Assembly: GCF_024244095.1 (NCBI RefSeq)
Contig: NW_026250686.1
Coordinates: forward strand, 124,001-188,000
DNA from: Nematocida homosporus
Lineage: Eukaryota > Microsporidia
Length of the DNA stretch: 64,000 bases
Reading direction: 5' to 3'
Below the pieces are notes generated by a model that ran no database searches, was not told where the DNA came from, and saw only the letters and a program-made list of their open reading frames with translations. Positions 33,601 through 43,361 of this stretch are shown in pieces. Both the position numbers and the translations under genes were made by a program. Position 1 is the first letter of the stretch; the number at the start of each line of letters is the position of its first letter.

Positions 33601-36339
33601 ATGTGGATGCTTACGTTCGTAACTTGGTCTGGACTTGAAAGTCAATTTACCACTATCTTTTGGGTTGTTGGGATGCTAGTTACTCTGGTCACAGGGTTTG
33701 TGACTTATCGGGCCTTTAAACGGAGTAGTGCGGTTGTTCCTGACGCATTAGAGACAGAAGAGATTGTAGATGTTTCACCTGTAGAAACAAGTGGACTCTT
33801 CGCCTTCTTTGCTGATGATACATCTCTTTTTGGACCGGCAGCAACCACTACTAGAGATATTGTTATTTCTTCGGGAGAGGTGATCTACTATCTAGTTAGT
33901 GGCTTAGTGGAAGTGCATTATCGTGGTGTAGCTGTAGTTGCCCATGAAAGAGACTTCTTTGCCACAACTACGCAATGGATTGTCAATCCTTTAGCTAAAT
34001 CAGAAATATCGTATGTCTTGAAGGCCAAAAGTGTCTTTTACCACACTAGTCAACTAACTAGTCCAGAACTACGCTATGTACTCCTTACTAAGTTCTTTCG
34101 GGGTACACTTTATACTCTACTGAACTATGCCGGGGCTGCTCCTGAGCCTTATGACTTACGAACTCTACCCGACGCAGCTGACTTGGCCAAACTAGATGAT
34201 CAGAGTTTACTAGCACAACTACAGAAGAACGTACCACTTGGTCGACGAGTGAAATCTGTACGCCGGCAAAAGGATCCAGTTCATCTTTCACCCAATGGAG
34301 TCTATTTGGTCTTAGCTGGGCAGCCGACTCTATTTTATGGTGAGTACAGTCGTGATGTAGAGGTTGGTTGTGTCTTTGGAGTCCTTAATCGAGTGAGTCG
34401 TTTAGAAGCTGAGCGACGGTTAGTGGGTGAGTGTGAGGTTTTAGAAGTGATTATGGGCGCACCAGATCCACGTGGGGAAGGTTTACTGGCGATAGCTAAA
34501 GAGTATGTTGACCAGGCTTCAGATATTCTGCAGATTACTGATGCTTCAGTGCACTGGCGTATTATTCAGCCGGGCGAACGTATTTCAGTAAACCAACCTA
34601 GTCGTTCGGTTAAGATCGTGGGGTGTGGGTACTTCTTGAAAGAAGGAGATATTAAGTACTTTGGCATTGGATCGGGTCGTATTTTGTTTGAAAGAGAAGC
34701 CGTACTTGGTTTGGAGTCGCCTTATATTGCCATTGCGACTCGGTGTTCTGAGATTATTGAAATTCCACCGGCTTACATAACAGCGATGTTAACTCTGTTC
34801 CATGAAGCAGCACCTCGGTTATATCGCGGGGCTTTATCTCGAGCTACACAGCAAGAGCATTTAGATAGGCCGCGGGTGATAGTTTTTGCTCCGGCTGATC
34901 CGGTGGTGACCCAAATAGAGATATTTACGCACTTTTTGAATGCCGAGATTAACCAGAGCGATACATGTACGGTTCTTTCTTCTACGGCTTTAGAGAAGGG
35001 TTTAGGCCCTGTTTATTCTTCTTCTTCGGCACCGGTAGCTATAATTAGTCTCTTATCTTACTTGCAAAGTGAGTACTCTTATGTTTTACTGCCGATTGTA
35101 GCTAAACCAGCGGAAGATTCAACAACAGCTGCTTTAAGATTAGCTGAGATAGTCTTTTATTTAGTTGTTAATGGCGATAGTCTTGATAGTGAGATAGAAA
35201 GAGTTTGGTGTAAGGTTGATACGGTTGTCCTTCATAGAGATAGTAAGAAACAAGTCGTGGGTGGACGATGGCGCGGACAGAGACACCATTTAGAGTTTCC
35301 TTCAATTGATGTACCGGCTAGTGTAGTGATTGGGTTTAGTGAGAAGGAAGAGTATGCCCATCGCACGCACTGTGCCTTTACGGAAGCTTCACCCCATCCT
35401 TTAGTCCCGGTCTTCCCGTTGAGTGATATGAAGCGGTTCTTGCGCACACTTAAAGGTGAGAATGTTGGACTAGTTTTGGGCGGTGGAGGTGCCCGGGGTA
35501 TAGCTCATATTGGGATTATTCAAGCCTTAGAAGAAGCAGGTATTCCTATTGATGCCGTTGGTGGTACTTCTATGGGTGCTTTTGTTGGGGCGCTTTATGC
35601 CATTGGCTGCAATAATGCCGAAGTGTTTAGTCGGGCTAAGAAGTTCGCTCGCTTATTCGGGAGTATTTGGCATATAGTAATGGACTTAACCTATCCTATT
35701 TGCTCAATGTTCTCTGGGAAGACCTTTAACTGGGTACTGACCCGGATCTTCAAGAAACGCAAGATAGAGGACTTATGGCTGCCGTACTACTGTGTGACTA
35801 CCGACATTCTTAAGATTGAGGAGCGGGTGCATAAGTTTGGCTTGCTTTGGCGGTATGTTAGAGCAAGTATGAGTTTATCTGGGTACTTACCACCATTATG
35901 TGATCGAGACTCGTTCTTACTTGATGGTGGGTATGTGAACAATGTTCCAGCCGATGCCATGCGCTCAATGGGAATTAGAAATATTATAGCCGTTGATGTG
36001 GGCAGTGAGGTTGATTCGAATTATTATAACTATGGGGATAGTTTAAATGGGTTCTATATTCTCTTTCAAAAGCTATTTGGCACCAAACGGTTCTTATCTC
36101 TGACCGAAATTCAGTACCGCTTATCTTACATCACTAGTTCGCATAAAGAGAAGTCTTTGCGCTCGGATGTATCAGTGAAGTACATTCGGCCGGACTTAAC
36201 CGGGTACAAGACCATGAACTTTGGCCAGTTTGATGAGATAGTAGCGCATGGGTACCAGCATGGCCGCAAGGTCATAGAAGAATGGAAGAAGACCGGGGAA
36301 TTTGATGAGCTCACTCAGCACAGCCGTATCCAACGCTAA
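33601..36339 (+). CDS. NTE1: NTE1-type patatin-like lysophospholipase
   Basis: Start chosen at the ATG 33601 (912 residues), directly after GGATATTTTTT; the earlier TTG frame is unlikely. NTE1 deacylates phosphatidylcholine at the ER. Two N-terminal hydrophobic stretches (about 1-40) anchor it. Residues about 65-600 hold the region that carries cyclic-nucleotide-like folds in NTE1; these are divergent, but a segment like VIYYLVSGLVEVHYRGVAVV shows the pattern. The patatin domain begins GLVLGGGGARGIAHIGI (about 622-638; oxyanion loop GGGGARG), with the nucleophile serine in GTSMG (about 655-659) and the catalytic Asp in LLDGGYVNNVPADAM (about 775). All catalytic elements are present. It is shorter than the about 1300-residue fungal and human enzymes. 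Confidence 0.9.
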   Translation: MWMLTFVTWSGLESQFTTIFWVVGMLVTLVTGFVTYRAFKRSSAVVPDALETEEIVDVSPVETSGLFAFFADDTSLFGPAATTTRDIVISSGEVIYYLVSGLVEVHYRGVAVVAHERDFFATTTQWIVNPLAKSEISYVLKAKSVFYHTSQLTSPELRYVLLTKFFRGTLYTLLNYAGAAPEPYDLRTLPDAADLAKLDDQSLLAQLQKNVPLGRRVKSVRRQKDPVHLSPNGVYLVLAGQPTLFYGEYSRDVEVGCVFGVLNRVSRLEAERRLVGECEVLEVIMGAPDPRGEGLLAIAKEYVDQASDILQITDASVHWRIIQPGERISVNQPSRSVKIVGCGYFLKEGDIKYFGIGSGRILFEREAVLGLESPYIAIATRCSEIIEIPPAYITAMLTLFHEAAPRLYRGALSRATQQEHLDRPRVIVFAPADPVVTQIEIFTHFLNAEINQSDTCTVLSSTALEKGLGPVYSSSSAPVAIISLLSYLQSEYSYVLLPIVAKPAEDSTTAALRLAEIVFYLVVNGDSLDSEIERVWCKVDTVVLHRDSKKQVVGGRWRGQRHHLEFPSIDVPASVVIGFSEKEEYAHRTHCAFTEASPHPLVPVFPLSDMKRFLRTLKGENVGLVLGGGGARGIAHIGIIQALEEAGIPIDAVGGTSMGAFVGALYAIGCNNAEVFSRAKKFARLFGSIWHIVMDLTYPICSMFSGKTFNWVLTRIFKKRKIEDLWLPYYCVTTDILKIEERVHKFGLLWRYVRASMSLSGYLPPLCDRDSFLLDGGYVNNVPADAMRSMGIRNIIAVDVGSEVDSNYYNYGDSLNGFYILFQKLFGTKRFLSLTEIQYRLSYITSSHKEKSLRSDVSVKYIRPDLTGYKTMNFGQFDEIVAHGYQHGRKVIEEWKKTGEFDELTQHSRIQR

Positions 36340-36653
36340 TACGTAAGTGTAGTATTGGGTTAGCATTGGGTTAGGTGCATTAGAGTTAAGTGATATAGAA
36401 TGAGTTGAGTTAAGATAAAAGGAGACAAGATAACAATATAAAGAGTAGAATGTGTATTAAGATATTTTGGTATAATTTAACAACTTTTGATATAATTTGA
36501 TCTAACTTAATTTAATGTAGTATGCCATGATTTGATAATAAAATCAGAAACAGCCTCCCTCAACTCCAACTCAACCCCAACTCAACCCCATCCCATCCTA
36601 ACCCAATTACAACTTAATCTAAATCCAATTGAATGTTAAAATAAATAGCAACT
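36340..36653. other. 314-bp intergenic gap between convergent genes
   Basis: About 36340-36420 is GT-rich, 36420-36535 AT-rich and 36545-36620 AC-rich. Short, simple and without coding signal. Confidence 0.6.
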
Positions 36654-37538
36654 CTACACTTTTGAATGTTCATTCTGAAGAGTTACAATCTTTATTTCTC
36701 CGTAGGGAATTGTTTGTTCAGCTTTGATTTTACCTTCAGTAATTGAGATAAGCATAGATAGAAAATCGGCTAGAGCTGGATTGACTGTTGGTCCTGAGAT
36801 CATCGATCTGTCTATTAGAAAAGAGCGCGAGTCAGATGTATCTAGTAAAGGAAAGTGCTCAGTGCCTAAACTGCCGCCTCGAGGTGCTTCAATTGAGGAA
36901 ATATCTATCTCACTAGTTGGGAACTCAATAAAGCTTAGACGACCGAAACTATCCTCCTCTGAGACTAGCCAACTATGTCTTTGGCCAAAGAGAGAGCAAA
37001 CCTTCTTCTTAGGCGGCAGTGTTACTATCTTAAGATCAATACGTAAAAGATCAATTCGTCTATCTAGTCGATCAGGCGTGTGTTTAGGTAGTTCAGCCGG
37101 ACCTGCCATTGAAGTATTCAGAAGTAAACTACTATATGCCCGGGCAACTTCAACCGCTTCAACTGTTTCATAGCGAGTAGTAGTGGTAGTGGGTACAGAA
37201 GCAGAACAACTAAGGAAAAGAGCCGGATTAATGGAAAGAGTTACTCGCTCCATCGGCACTGCAAACACACGGTCTCTTTCTCGGACAAGTCGTGTTAGCT
37301 TGAACAAGCGCAGCAAATCAGCGTGAATCAACTGGTAGTGCATGCGCACACTATGAACTAAAGTCAAAGCCAAACGAGACCAGAGTCGCAAAGACAACTG
37401 ACTACGCTGTAATTCATTAGCACCTGCTCTCAGTACCTCAAGAGGAACAGTAGCAGTCGTACGCCGTCGTGCACATGAATAAATATACAATTTAGATAGC
37501 AGACTATCTCTAGCTAGGAAAGCCAGAGGAAAGAACAT
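36654..37538 (-). CDS. SCC1: cohesin kleisin subunit, Scc1/Rad21/Rec8 type
   Basis: This 294-residue protein matches the N-terminus of alpha-kleisins: MFFPLAFLARDSLLSKLYIY (compare MFYSHQILARKGPLAKIWLA), the following Arg-rich loop, and the helix LSLRLWSRLALTLVHSVRMHYQLIHADLLRLF (residues about 52-84), which binds the Smc3 neck. The C-terminus, NPALADFLSMLISITEGKIKAEQT, followed by IPYGEIKIVTL, resembles the winged-helix domain that binds the Smc1 head. The central linker is very short, so the protein is about half the usual size. I did not find a clear separase site. It closes the cohesin ring that holds sister chromatids. Whether it is the mitotic or meiotic form cannot be told. It faces a divergent gene on the other side, 125 bases away. 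Confidence 0.78.
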   Translation of the reverse strand: MFFPLAFLARDSLLSKLYIYSCARRRTTATVPLEVLRAGANELQRSQLSLRLWSRLALTLVHSVRMHYQLIHADLLRLFKLTRLVRERDRVFAVPMERVTLSINPALFLSCSASVPTTTTTRYETVEAVEVARAYSSLLLNTSMAGPAELPKHTPDRLDRRIDLLRIDLKIVTLPPKKKVCSLFGQRHSWLVSEEDSFGRLSFIEFPTSEIDISSIEAPRGGSLGTEHFPLLDTSDSRSFLIDRSMISGPTVNPALADFLSMLISITEGKIKAEQTIPYGEIKIVTLQNEHSKV

Positions 37539-37662
37539 AGTATCTCAATTCGAACCCTATTTATAGACAGGTTTATTAAACAAGCCGGCCAATTACCCTC
37601 TTGGGTAGTCACAAGTGCCGCTTTTAATCAAAGGATGGAAAATCGGTCTATTGTTTGTAAAC

Positions 37663-39558
37663 ATGACGGGATCATTGTTTGGCTATAGGGAGAGTTCAGG
37701 CCAGGAAGTGGATGGAACCACTGATAATTATATCCAGTCGAAGACTTTACATCTTATCAACGAAGCCGACGAACCATCTCTTACTCACTTTCTTTTGGCC
37801 GCGCATACAACCTCTTTATCTGCGACCGAGAAAGAAGCATGTGCAGCCGGCCTATGGGACCGCATACGACAAAAGAAAGACTCGCTCAAGATTACCCAAA
37901 TGATGCTACGCATCTTTTCCTTATTATCCGAACAGCCAACTCCCGAAGTAGTCCAGTTCTTCTTAGAAGCCTTAGAAAAGCCCATCACTAATGATACCGA
38001 AAGAGTTATTTGGAAGAACCAAGTCCTAGAATCCGCATTACATCTAAGCCACCGCCATCCCCAACCATTCCAAGCCGATCTTGAGTTTTTCAAAGCCGTA
38101 CAAGACCATCTAACTATCTCCCCCCGCAAAACTCTAGCCCTTCTCATCTGTTTAGTCACAGCCAGCACCTACAAGCTAATAGACAAACCAGCCATTGAAC
38201 AACTCCAACATAAAAGCAAAGGTTCACTCCTAGTTAATTGTGAAGTTCTCCTGGCGTACATTGAAGGGTACCAACTCATGGGTCAAAGTCCCGAACTTGA
38301 TGAACAAGTCTATGAAAAGCGACTAGCCCTCCCCTGGGACAAGAGAAAGCTCAGTTACTTTCCATTACAATCACTCAACTTGAAAGTCCTCGTTGATTCA
38401 TTACTACAAAAGAAGAGTGCCCCATTAGTCTTCCCCGCTCTAGCTTTCCTCGTTTCCGCATCTGCCGGCAGTGTCGCCCAGTACTTACTCGATACCGGCG
38501 ACTTCCATAAGATTACTCGAGAAGCTCTATCCAGTACAGGCAAGGACAGATTACGTATAGAGCACTTTCTTATCTTAGTTTTAGAAACCAGCCGCCGAGC
38601 CGCCACGGCCATAGCTGAAGAAGGCTATGTTGATAATATTATCAAACGTCTAGAGATCAAAATGGACAATGGCATTCTTGATGGCGAAGTTTATTCATTC
38701 CTTTGTCTCCTCCGGCTACTCGCCCGCACACCCCAAATCATCAGCAGTTTCATGTCAACCTTCCAAGTCATTAACCTAATTGAACGTCTAGCCGCCAATG
38801 CTAGCAAGCTCCACCACAAAGACAGTTATTCCAGTCTAACCCAATCCATTTGCCAGTACCTCAAACTCATTGGCAATTTAGTTCTCTTCAGCCATCGTTG
38901 GAAAGAGATAGCCATCGACTCTATTTTCCCATACATAAGCAACTACCTCCACCATCCCGAGTTTTCGATTGAAGCTCTCACGTTCATCAAAATGCATCTC
39001 TATGAATGCAAAGAAGACCTTCTACCTCGCATTTACCGCGCCCTCCCCAAATCCTTCTTTGAGAAGACCAACTGGACCAAGCCCGAAAGACTCGAGTACT
39101 ACCGCATTTACCGCAACTTGATCTGTGTAGCCCGCAACCTCCCAGAAATTGGCCAACTAGTTACTCGTCTCATCAACGAAACTCTCCGACTAACCGAGTC
39201 TTTTACTGCCCCACAAGCCAGTATTGATCCCATTGATATCGACCTATCAAGTGAACTTCTTTTCATTCTAGCCAACATTGCCGTTATTACACAAGAAAAA
39301 GCCCTCCATCCCCATCTTATTTCCGCCGCCATAGATCTAGCCGCAATCTCCCCATCTCTAACTATCCCCTTCATCTGGTACTTAACTAACATCACCTGGA
39401 ACAACCCCAGCATTATTCCTCTTCTCCTTACCTACAACATCCAAAGCATTCTCCAGTCGAAAAAGACCACCGACCCCGACATCAACGAACGCATCAACCA
39501 ACTTTCCACCTTCATCAAAAAGAACGCCCACCACCGCCATCCCCAACCCGTCCAATAA
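37663..39558 (+). CDS. armadillo/HEAT-like helical protein, unknown
   Basis: The start chosen at ATG 37663 (MTGSLFGYRESSG) gives 631 residues; an earlier GTG frame is not used. It is entirely helical with repeated pairs of amphipathic helices, as in armadillo or HEAT proteins. Examples are VLVDSLLQKKSAPLVFPALA, LVSASAGSVAQYLLDTGDFH and ITVCARNLPEIGQLVT-like units. Such proteins bind peptides, as do importins or assembly factors. I see no specific motif (no IBB, no signal). The AC-biased coding strand resembles the neighbouring gap; codons are C-rich relative to the other genes. The stop TAA (39556-39558) lies within AATAAA (39554-39559). Confidence 0.6.
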   Translation: MTGSLFGYRESSGQEVDGTTDNYIQSKTLHLINEADEPSLTHFLLAAHTTSLSATEKEACAAGLWDRIRQKKDSLKITQMMLRIFSLLSEQPTPEVVQFFLEALEKPITNDTERVIWKNQVLESALHLSHRHPQPFQADLEFFKAVQDHLTISPRKTLALLICLVTASTYKLIDKPAIEQLQHKSKGSLLVNCEVLLAYIEGYQLMGQSPELDEQVYEKRLALPWDKRKLSYFPLQSLNLKVLVDSLLQKKSAPLVFPALAFLVSASAGSVAQYLLDTGDFHKITREALSSTGKDRLRIEHFLILVLETSRRAATAIAEEGYVDNIIKRLEIKMDNGILDGEVYSFLCLLRLLARTPQIISSFMSTFQVINLIERLAANASKLHHKDSYSSLTQSICQYLKLIGNLVLFSHRWKEIAIDSIFPYISNYLHHPEFSIEALTFIKMHLYECKEDLLPRIYRALPKSFFEKTNWTKPERLEYYRIYRNLICVARNLPEIGQLVTRLINETLRLTESFTAPQASIDPIDIDLSSELLFILANIAVITQEKALHPHLISAAIDLAAISPSLTIPFIWYLTNITWNNPSIIPLLLTYNIQSILQSKKTTDPDINERINQLSTFIKKNAHHRHPQPVQ

Positions 39559-39590
39559 ATCCTAACCCCATCCCAAACACTTATCTTATT

Positions 39591-39675
39591 ATCTAAGTAG
39601 CCATCTAAATAGCCATCTAAGTAACCATTTAAGTAGCTATCTAACCCAACCATTTAAGTAGCTATCTAACCCAAC
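39591..39675. repeat. 12-bp tandem repeat, about seven degenerate units
   Basis: Units of the type ATCTAAGTAGCC run from 39591 to 39675 (ATCTAAGTAGCC, ATCTAAATAGCC, ATCTAAGTAACC, ATTTAAGTAGCT, then two with CCCAAC ends). It lies about 30 bases after the stop of the armadillo-like gene. Confidence 0.85.
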
Positions 39676-39991
39676 TACAACATCATATTAGTATGGTATT
39701 AGCATGGTATTGGTAGAGTATTACTAATTTAACACACCTCACCCCACATAACCCAATATCAACCCCATATCAACCCATACTAAACCCAACCTAAACTAAC
39801 ACATAACGTAAGCCTAACATAAGTTGCCTACTAACCTAACCCCATATCAACCCAATATCAAACACAACACATAACATAACGTAAACCATCTACCAAACTC
39901 AACCCAATACCAAACTAAACCCAATATCAACCAAATACTAAACCAAACCCAACCCAACCCCATTCAATTAGTTATTATCTTTATTGTGATT
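39676..39991. other. 316-bp intergenic gap, AC-rich simple sequence
   Basis: It is built from CCCAATATCAACC and ACATAACGTAAACC words. AATAAAGATAAT on the minus strand near 39975-39985 may be the poly(A) signal of the transposase-like gene. No gene is seen. Confidence 0.65.
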
Positions 39992-42004
39992 TTATCTGGG
40001 CATGTTCTCTTTGTACTCCAGACACGAAAACTCTTCCTCTTCAAACCCGGCCAGACCCCGTTTCAAAGGAGCAGCTACTCGCCGTCTTTCTTCCGTACCC
40101 CGAATTGGCTCATTAACAATGCACCGCATACTTGCCGGCTTAAACATCTGTGTTAAAGTATCCACTGAATATATCTCATCAATATAAGCATAAGGATGTC
40201 CCCCAATCTTAGCTATCAAGGCACAAGCATGCGAACAAGGATAACTCATCTCCTGAAACTTCATACAAGAACATACACGCAATCTTAAATCAACATAAAA
40301 CCTTAAATTACCTCCCGCATAAACTATCCCTTGCCCCTGCTCCTCCTCATCACTTAACTTCCGAGGATCTATCCATGAAGCCTTACAAACACCTCCTGGT
40401 GCCCGACCTACATCCACTTCATAATTCCCAGCTTTACTCACATTAATATCCATCGCCTTATTAATTGCATCCCCAAAACGAGCCCGATCAGTCGCTTTCT
40501 TACTAGCCAACTCCGAATGAGCAATCGTCTCTTTCTTCTTCACAGCATTATCACAAATCATCTTAATCCCCATACATAACGTATCTACTAAAGATAAAGT
40601 AAACATTTCCTGAATTGACTCCAACTCAGCCGCACTTGTATTATTCTTGTTATACAATGGGAACCCACATAAATACTTAGCCCACATACTAGTAGGTAAC
40701 GAACTTAATAAAGATAATAAAGAAGGAACATTCTTAGCCTTCACTTTCCGGTAATACATCATAAAAGTAGCTAAATCAGGACTATTACATAAAGACCAAA
40801 TCAGACCAATTGTACTAGGACAAGGATAAGTAGCAAAGATCTCCTTACATAAACTCCGAGTCCGCAAGAATAAACTCACTCGATTACCTCCAGCCGCTAA
40901 ACCATCCAGTTCTCCCGCTCTAATAGACTCCTCAATATCAAAATGACCAGACCAAGGACCTTCTCCTCCTCCTCCTTCACTTCCTCTACTACTACTACTT
41001 CCTCTACTGCTTCCACCACTACTACCCAACCCATTACCACCACCCATACTCAACCCATTCTTCTTCTGAATCTCCTTCTGAATCTCTTCTACGGTACTGT
41101 GTGAGTCTTCCCAGTCCATGAGAAGTACACCCGTATCTATAACGGCTAGTAACTCTTTAATAAACCCAATCCAACCCTCTTTCCGAGGACAGTATTCAGG
41201 AACACAAAATATAGATAAGATATAAGGCGTATCAAAAGCATCATAACTAGTAGCAACAAAGGCATATCCGGCATGTTCTCTGATTTCATTATGTCTTTGA
41301 TAACAACTTAACTCAATAATAGGTCGAGAGTACTTATAAACATGTAAAGATAAGCTACTAGCATAAAAAAGAGTATCTAAACCAGGTCCACTCGTATCAA
41401 AAGCACTCAAAGTCTTAACAACTCTTCTAATAAACCCTTGTTCAACTGGTAAATTATACCCCTGTTCAACCCAACTACTTAGAACTTGCTTAAAGTTAGA
41501 TGCCCTAGTAATATCTTCAGGGTTTAAGTACTTATTCTCAGCAATAGCATTAAGAAGAGATTCTTCTACAGCTGATTCTTCCCCTACTTCTTCCCCTAGT
41601 ACTTCTTGTTTAGCCCGCCAGGCAGCTAAGTATCCTATCTTAATCCCTCTTCTTAAAGAGATACGATTGATTATCTGACCAACTCTAGTTTCCAAAACAT
41701 CAGGCATATCTCTGAGTTCATCAGCAATATACCTGGAAGAAGACTGAATAGAACAAGAACTCTGTTGCGGACAGTTATGCATGTTTTTGAGTTTCTTTAT
41801 CACAAACATGTTATCTTTCTTACGTAAAGCTGCCGTTATAATGGCATCACAACCATGGCTACGTCTTTCCTTACACTGAATAGTGTACTTTTTTGGTGTA
41901 CTATCTGTAGTTTCAAAATTGAAATTGTTATCTACGGCATACATTCTGATAGCATTCTGAGCTTCGTTTTTTGATTTAAATACGTCTCCGACTGAAAGTT
42001 GCAT
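39992..42004 (-). CDS. Mutator-like transposase-derived protein (MuDR zinc finger plus SWIM)
   Basis: This 670-residue protein has the parts of a MULE transposase. Residues about 5-75 match the MuDR-type DNA-binding zinc finger (VGDVFKSKNEAQNAIRMYAV, then IQCKERRSHGCDAII, NMHNC). The middle is the putative RNase-H transposase core. Residues about 565-600 form a SWIM zinc finger (VCSCMKFQEMSYPCSHACAL, a CxCx11CxH pattern). The first catalytic Asp expected in a D-x-T-F motif seems replaced (IIELSCYQRHN), and a second candidate is GVLLMDWEDSH. A Ser/Gly-rich stretch (about 325-350) interrupts the core. I saw no terminal inverted repeats. It may therefore be a domesticated protein or transcription factor like plant FAR1/FHY3. 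The start codon is preceded by GCCAAATTTTTTAAGC. Confidence 0.72.
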   Translation of the reverse strand: MQLSVGDVFKSKNEAQNAIRMYAVDNNFNFETTDSTPKKYTIQCKERRSHGCDAIITAALRKKDNMFVIKKLKNMHNCPQQSSCSIQSSSRYIADELRDMPDVLETRVGQIINRISLRRGIKIGYLAAWRAKQEVLGEEVGEESAVEESLLNAIAENKYLNPEDITRASNFKQVLSSWVEQGYNLPVEQGFIRRVVKTLSAFDTSGPGLDTLFYASSLSLHVYKYSRPIIELSCYQRHNEIREHAGYAFVATSYDAFDTPYILSIFCVPEYCPRKEGWIGFIKELLAVIDTGVLLMDWEDSHSTVEEIQKEIQKKNGLSMGGGNGLGSSGGSSRGSSSSRGSEGGGGEGPWSGHFDIEESIRAGELDGLAAGGNRVSLFLRTRSLCKEIFATYPCPSTIGLIWSLCNSPDLATFMMYYRKVKAKNVPSLLSLLSSLPTSMWAKYLCGFPLYNKNNTSAAELESIQEMFTLSLVDTLCMGIKMICDNAVKKKETIAHSELASKKATDRARFGDAINKAMDINVSKAGNYEVDVGRAPGGVCKASWIDPRKLSDEEEQGQGIVYAGGNLRFYVDLRLRVCSCMKFQEMSYPCSHACALIAKIGGHPYAYIDEIYSVDTLTQMFKPASMRCIVNEPIRGTEERRRVAAPLKRGLAGFEEEEFSCLEYKENMPR

Positions 42005-42019
42005 GCTTAAAAAATTTGG

Positions 42020-42211
42020 CTAATCGGCTGGTGTATTTTGAAGATTGTTTTCTTGATGGTAGATACAACAAGATTTTGACTTTTTGCGGTTGAGGTGTTC
42101 GTTATCGATAGTGTCTGGGGTGAAAGAAACACGTTTTCTTGGTTGGGCAGCTCTGAGTCTGAAAGTACGACGGGTTAAAGAGAGAGTTTGTGGTGTTGTA
42201 GTTGTAGACAT
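42020..42211 (-). CDS. YPI1: protein phosphatase 1 regulator Ypi1/PPP1R11
   Basis: This 63-residue protein contains the hallmark of the Ypi1/PPP1R11/inhibitor-3 family: RKRVSFTPDTIDNEHLNRKK followed by SKSCCIYH (residues about 24-52). KRVSF is the PP1-docking RVxF motif, the DNEHLNRKKSK stretch is the most conserved block, and CCIYH contributes to metal-site or PP1 binding. It regulates Glc7/PP1 in the nucleus. Only the conserved core is present (yeast Ypi1 is 155 residues). It is encoded 15 bases upstream of the transposase-like gene on the same strand, so a shared transcript is possible. Confidence 0.9.
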   Translation of the reverse strand: MSTTTTPQTLSLTRRTFRLRAAQPRKRVSFTPDTIDNEHLNRKKSKSCCIYHQENNLQNTPAD

Positions 42212-42316
42212 AGTTAGATTCAGATTTGGGGTTAAATAAAAATAGGATTAGATTGAGTTGAGTGGAGTTGAGTGGAGTTTGGTTTGGTTTAGGTGGAGTT
42301 GTACTAAATACTAACT

Positions 42317-42660
42317 TAATAGGTATTCTAGTGAAGATATGTCTTGGGGTATGAGTTGGGGTTGTTTATTGAGTAAATATGGATGGGTTGAAATGTGATG
42401 ACGTCATATTGAGTTAGTATTTGTTGGGTTGGTATTTAGTTTGGGATTTGAGTTGGTTTAGTATTTGAGTTAGTATTTGGATTGGTTTAGTATTTGAGTT
42501 AGTATTTGAGTTTAGTTTAGTTTTAGATTGGTATTAGTCTAAGTACTGTTAATACTAAGTAGTGTGTAGCTGGTTAGTAATCAGACTGATCGTGGTAGTA
42601 TTGAGATAGTATAGTGGTAGTATTGAGATAGTATTGTGGTAGTATAGAGATGGTATTGAG
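42317..42660 (+). repeat. dispersed intergenic repeat family, copy A
   Basis: The copy begins with TAATAGGTATTCTAGTGAAG, the degenerate form of TAATACGTATTCTATTAAAG at 46264 and 60003. The palindrome TGACGTCA follows at 42399-42406, 82 bases after the start (85 in the other copies). A variable GT-rich stretch then leads to GTAGCTGGTTAGTAATCAGA (42566-42585) and GTAGTATTGAGATAGTAT runs. It is not coding. Its end is uncertain. Confidence 0.75.
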
Positions 42661-42890
42661 ATAGCATTTGATTATACAAGTAATATGATATGTGTATGTA
42701 AGTAATTAGATGTTAATTGTGTGCTTTATTGTCTATGGGGTATGATATTTATTCACTTGTTGGCTTATAATAGTTTAATTGAACTTAGCTTGGGTTGGTT
42801 TTATTAAAATTGGCACCTCTTATTGATTGATTAATAGTCGGTATATAGTAATACTATACCATTGCAAGAGTATTGGGTTAGTAGAGAAAT

Positions 42891-42971
42891 TGAGTCATAT
42901 CAAATACTAACTCAAACTAACTCAAACTAACTCAGTAGTAGTCGGATTATTAAAATTTGAGTATGACGTCA
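42891..42971 (+). repeat. second repeat element bounded by TGA(C)GTCA, copy A
   Basis: It begins TGAGTCATATCAAATAC (one base different from TGACGTCATATCAAATC at 47274) and ends ATTATTAAAATTTGAGTATGACGTCA. The middle is AC-rich (CTAACTCAAACTAACTC). The copy at 47274-47346 shares both ends and the ATTATTAAAATTT-AGTATGACGTCA segment. The meaning is unknown. Confidence 0.75.
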
Positions 42972-43361
42972 TCCTCAGACTTATTACTGTGGTAGGCATA
43001 TATTAGGTTGGGATTGTGTTGGGTTGGGATTGGGTTGGGATTGTGTTGGGTTGGTAGTGAATTAGAACTCTTACTTAACATTATAGACTAGATTAGATTA
43101 AAGTATAAACAAGAAGCGATTTAATAAATCCATGGTAGCTTTTTGGCCCGACTAAAGTAAGTATAAGTTAATCTACTACTTTTATACAACTCTTATACCA
43201 CCCTACACCACTTTATAGTAACTTAGCCAAAGCAGTTGATAAGATAGTAATTAGATAAATAAACACCAACACAATACTGATATAGTATAGGATCTATATA
43301 GTTTAATAACAACGCAGTGACTTATCATATCACAACTCAACACAACACAACTCAACCCAAC

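Larger units (their letters stand above)
42212..43361. other. 1150-bp intergenic region carrying repeat-family copies, no gene
   Basis: It is the longest gene-free stretch here. It contains a copy of the 82-85-bp spaced repeat (from 42317), variable GT-rich sequence, a second element bounded by TGAGTCA/TGACGTCA (42891-42971), and AC/GT simple sequence. Translation in all frames gives nothing gene-like. Confidence 0.7.
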
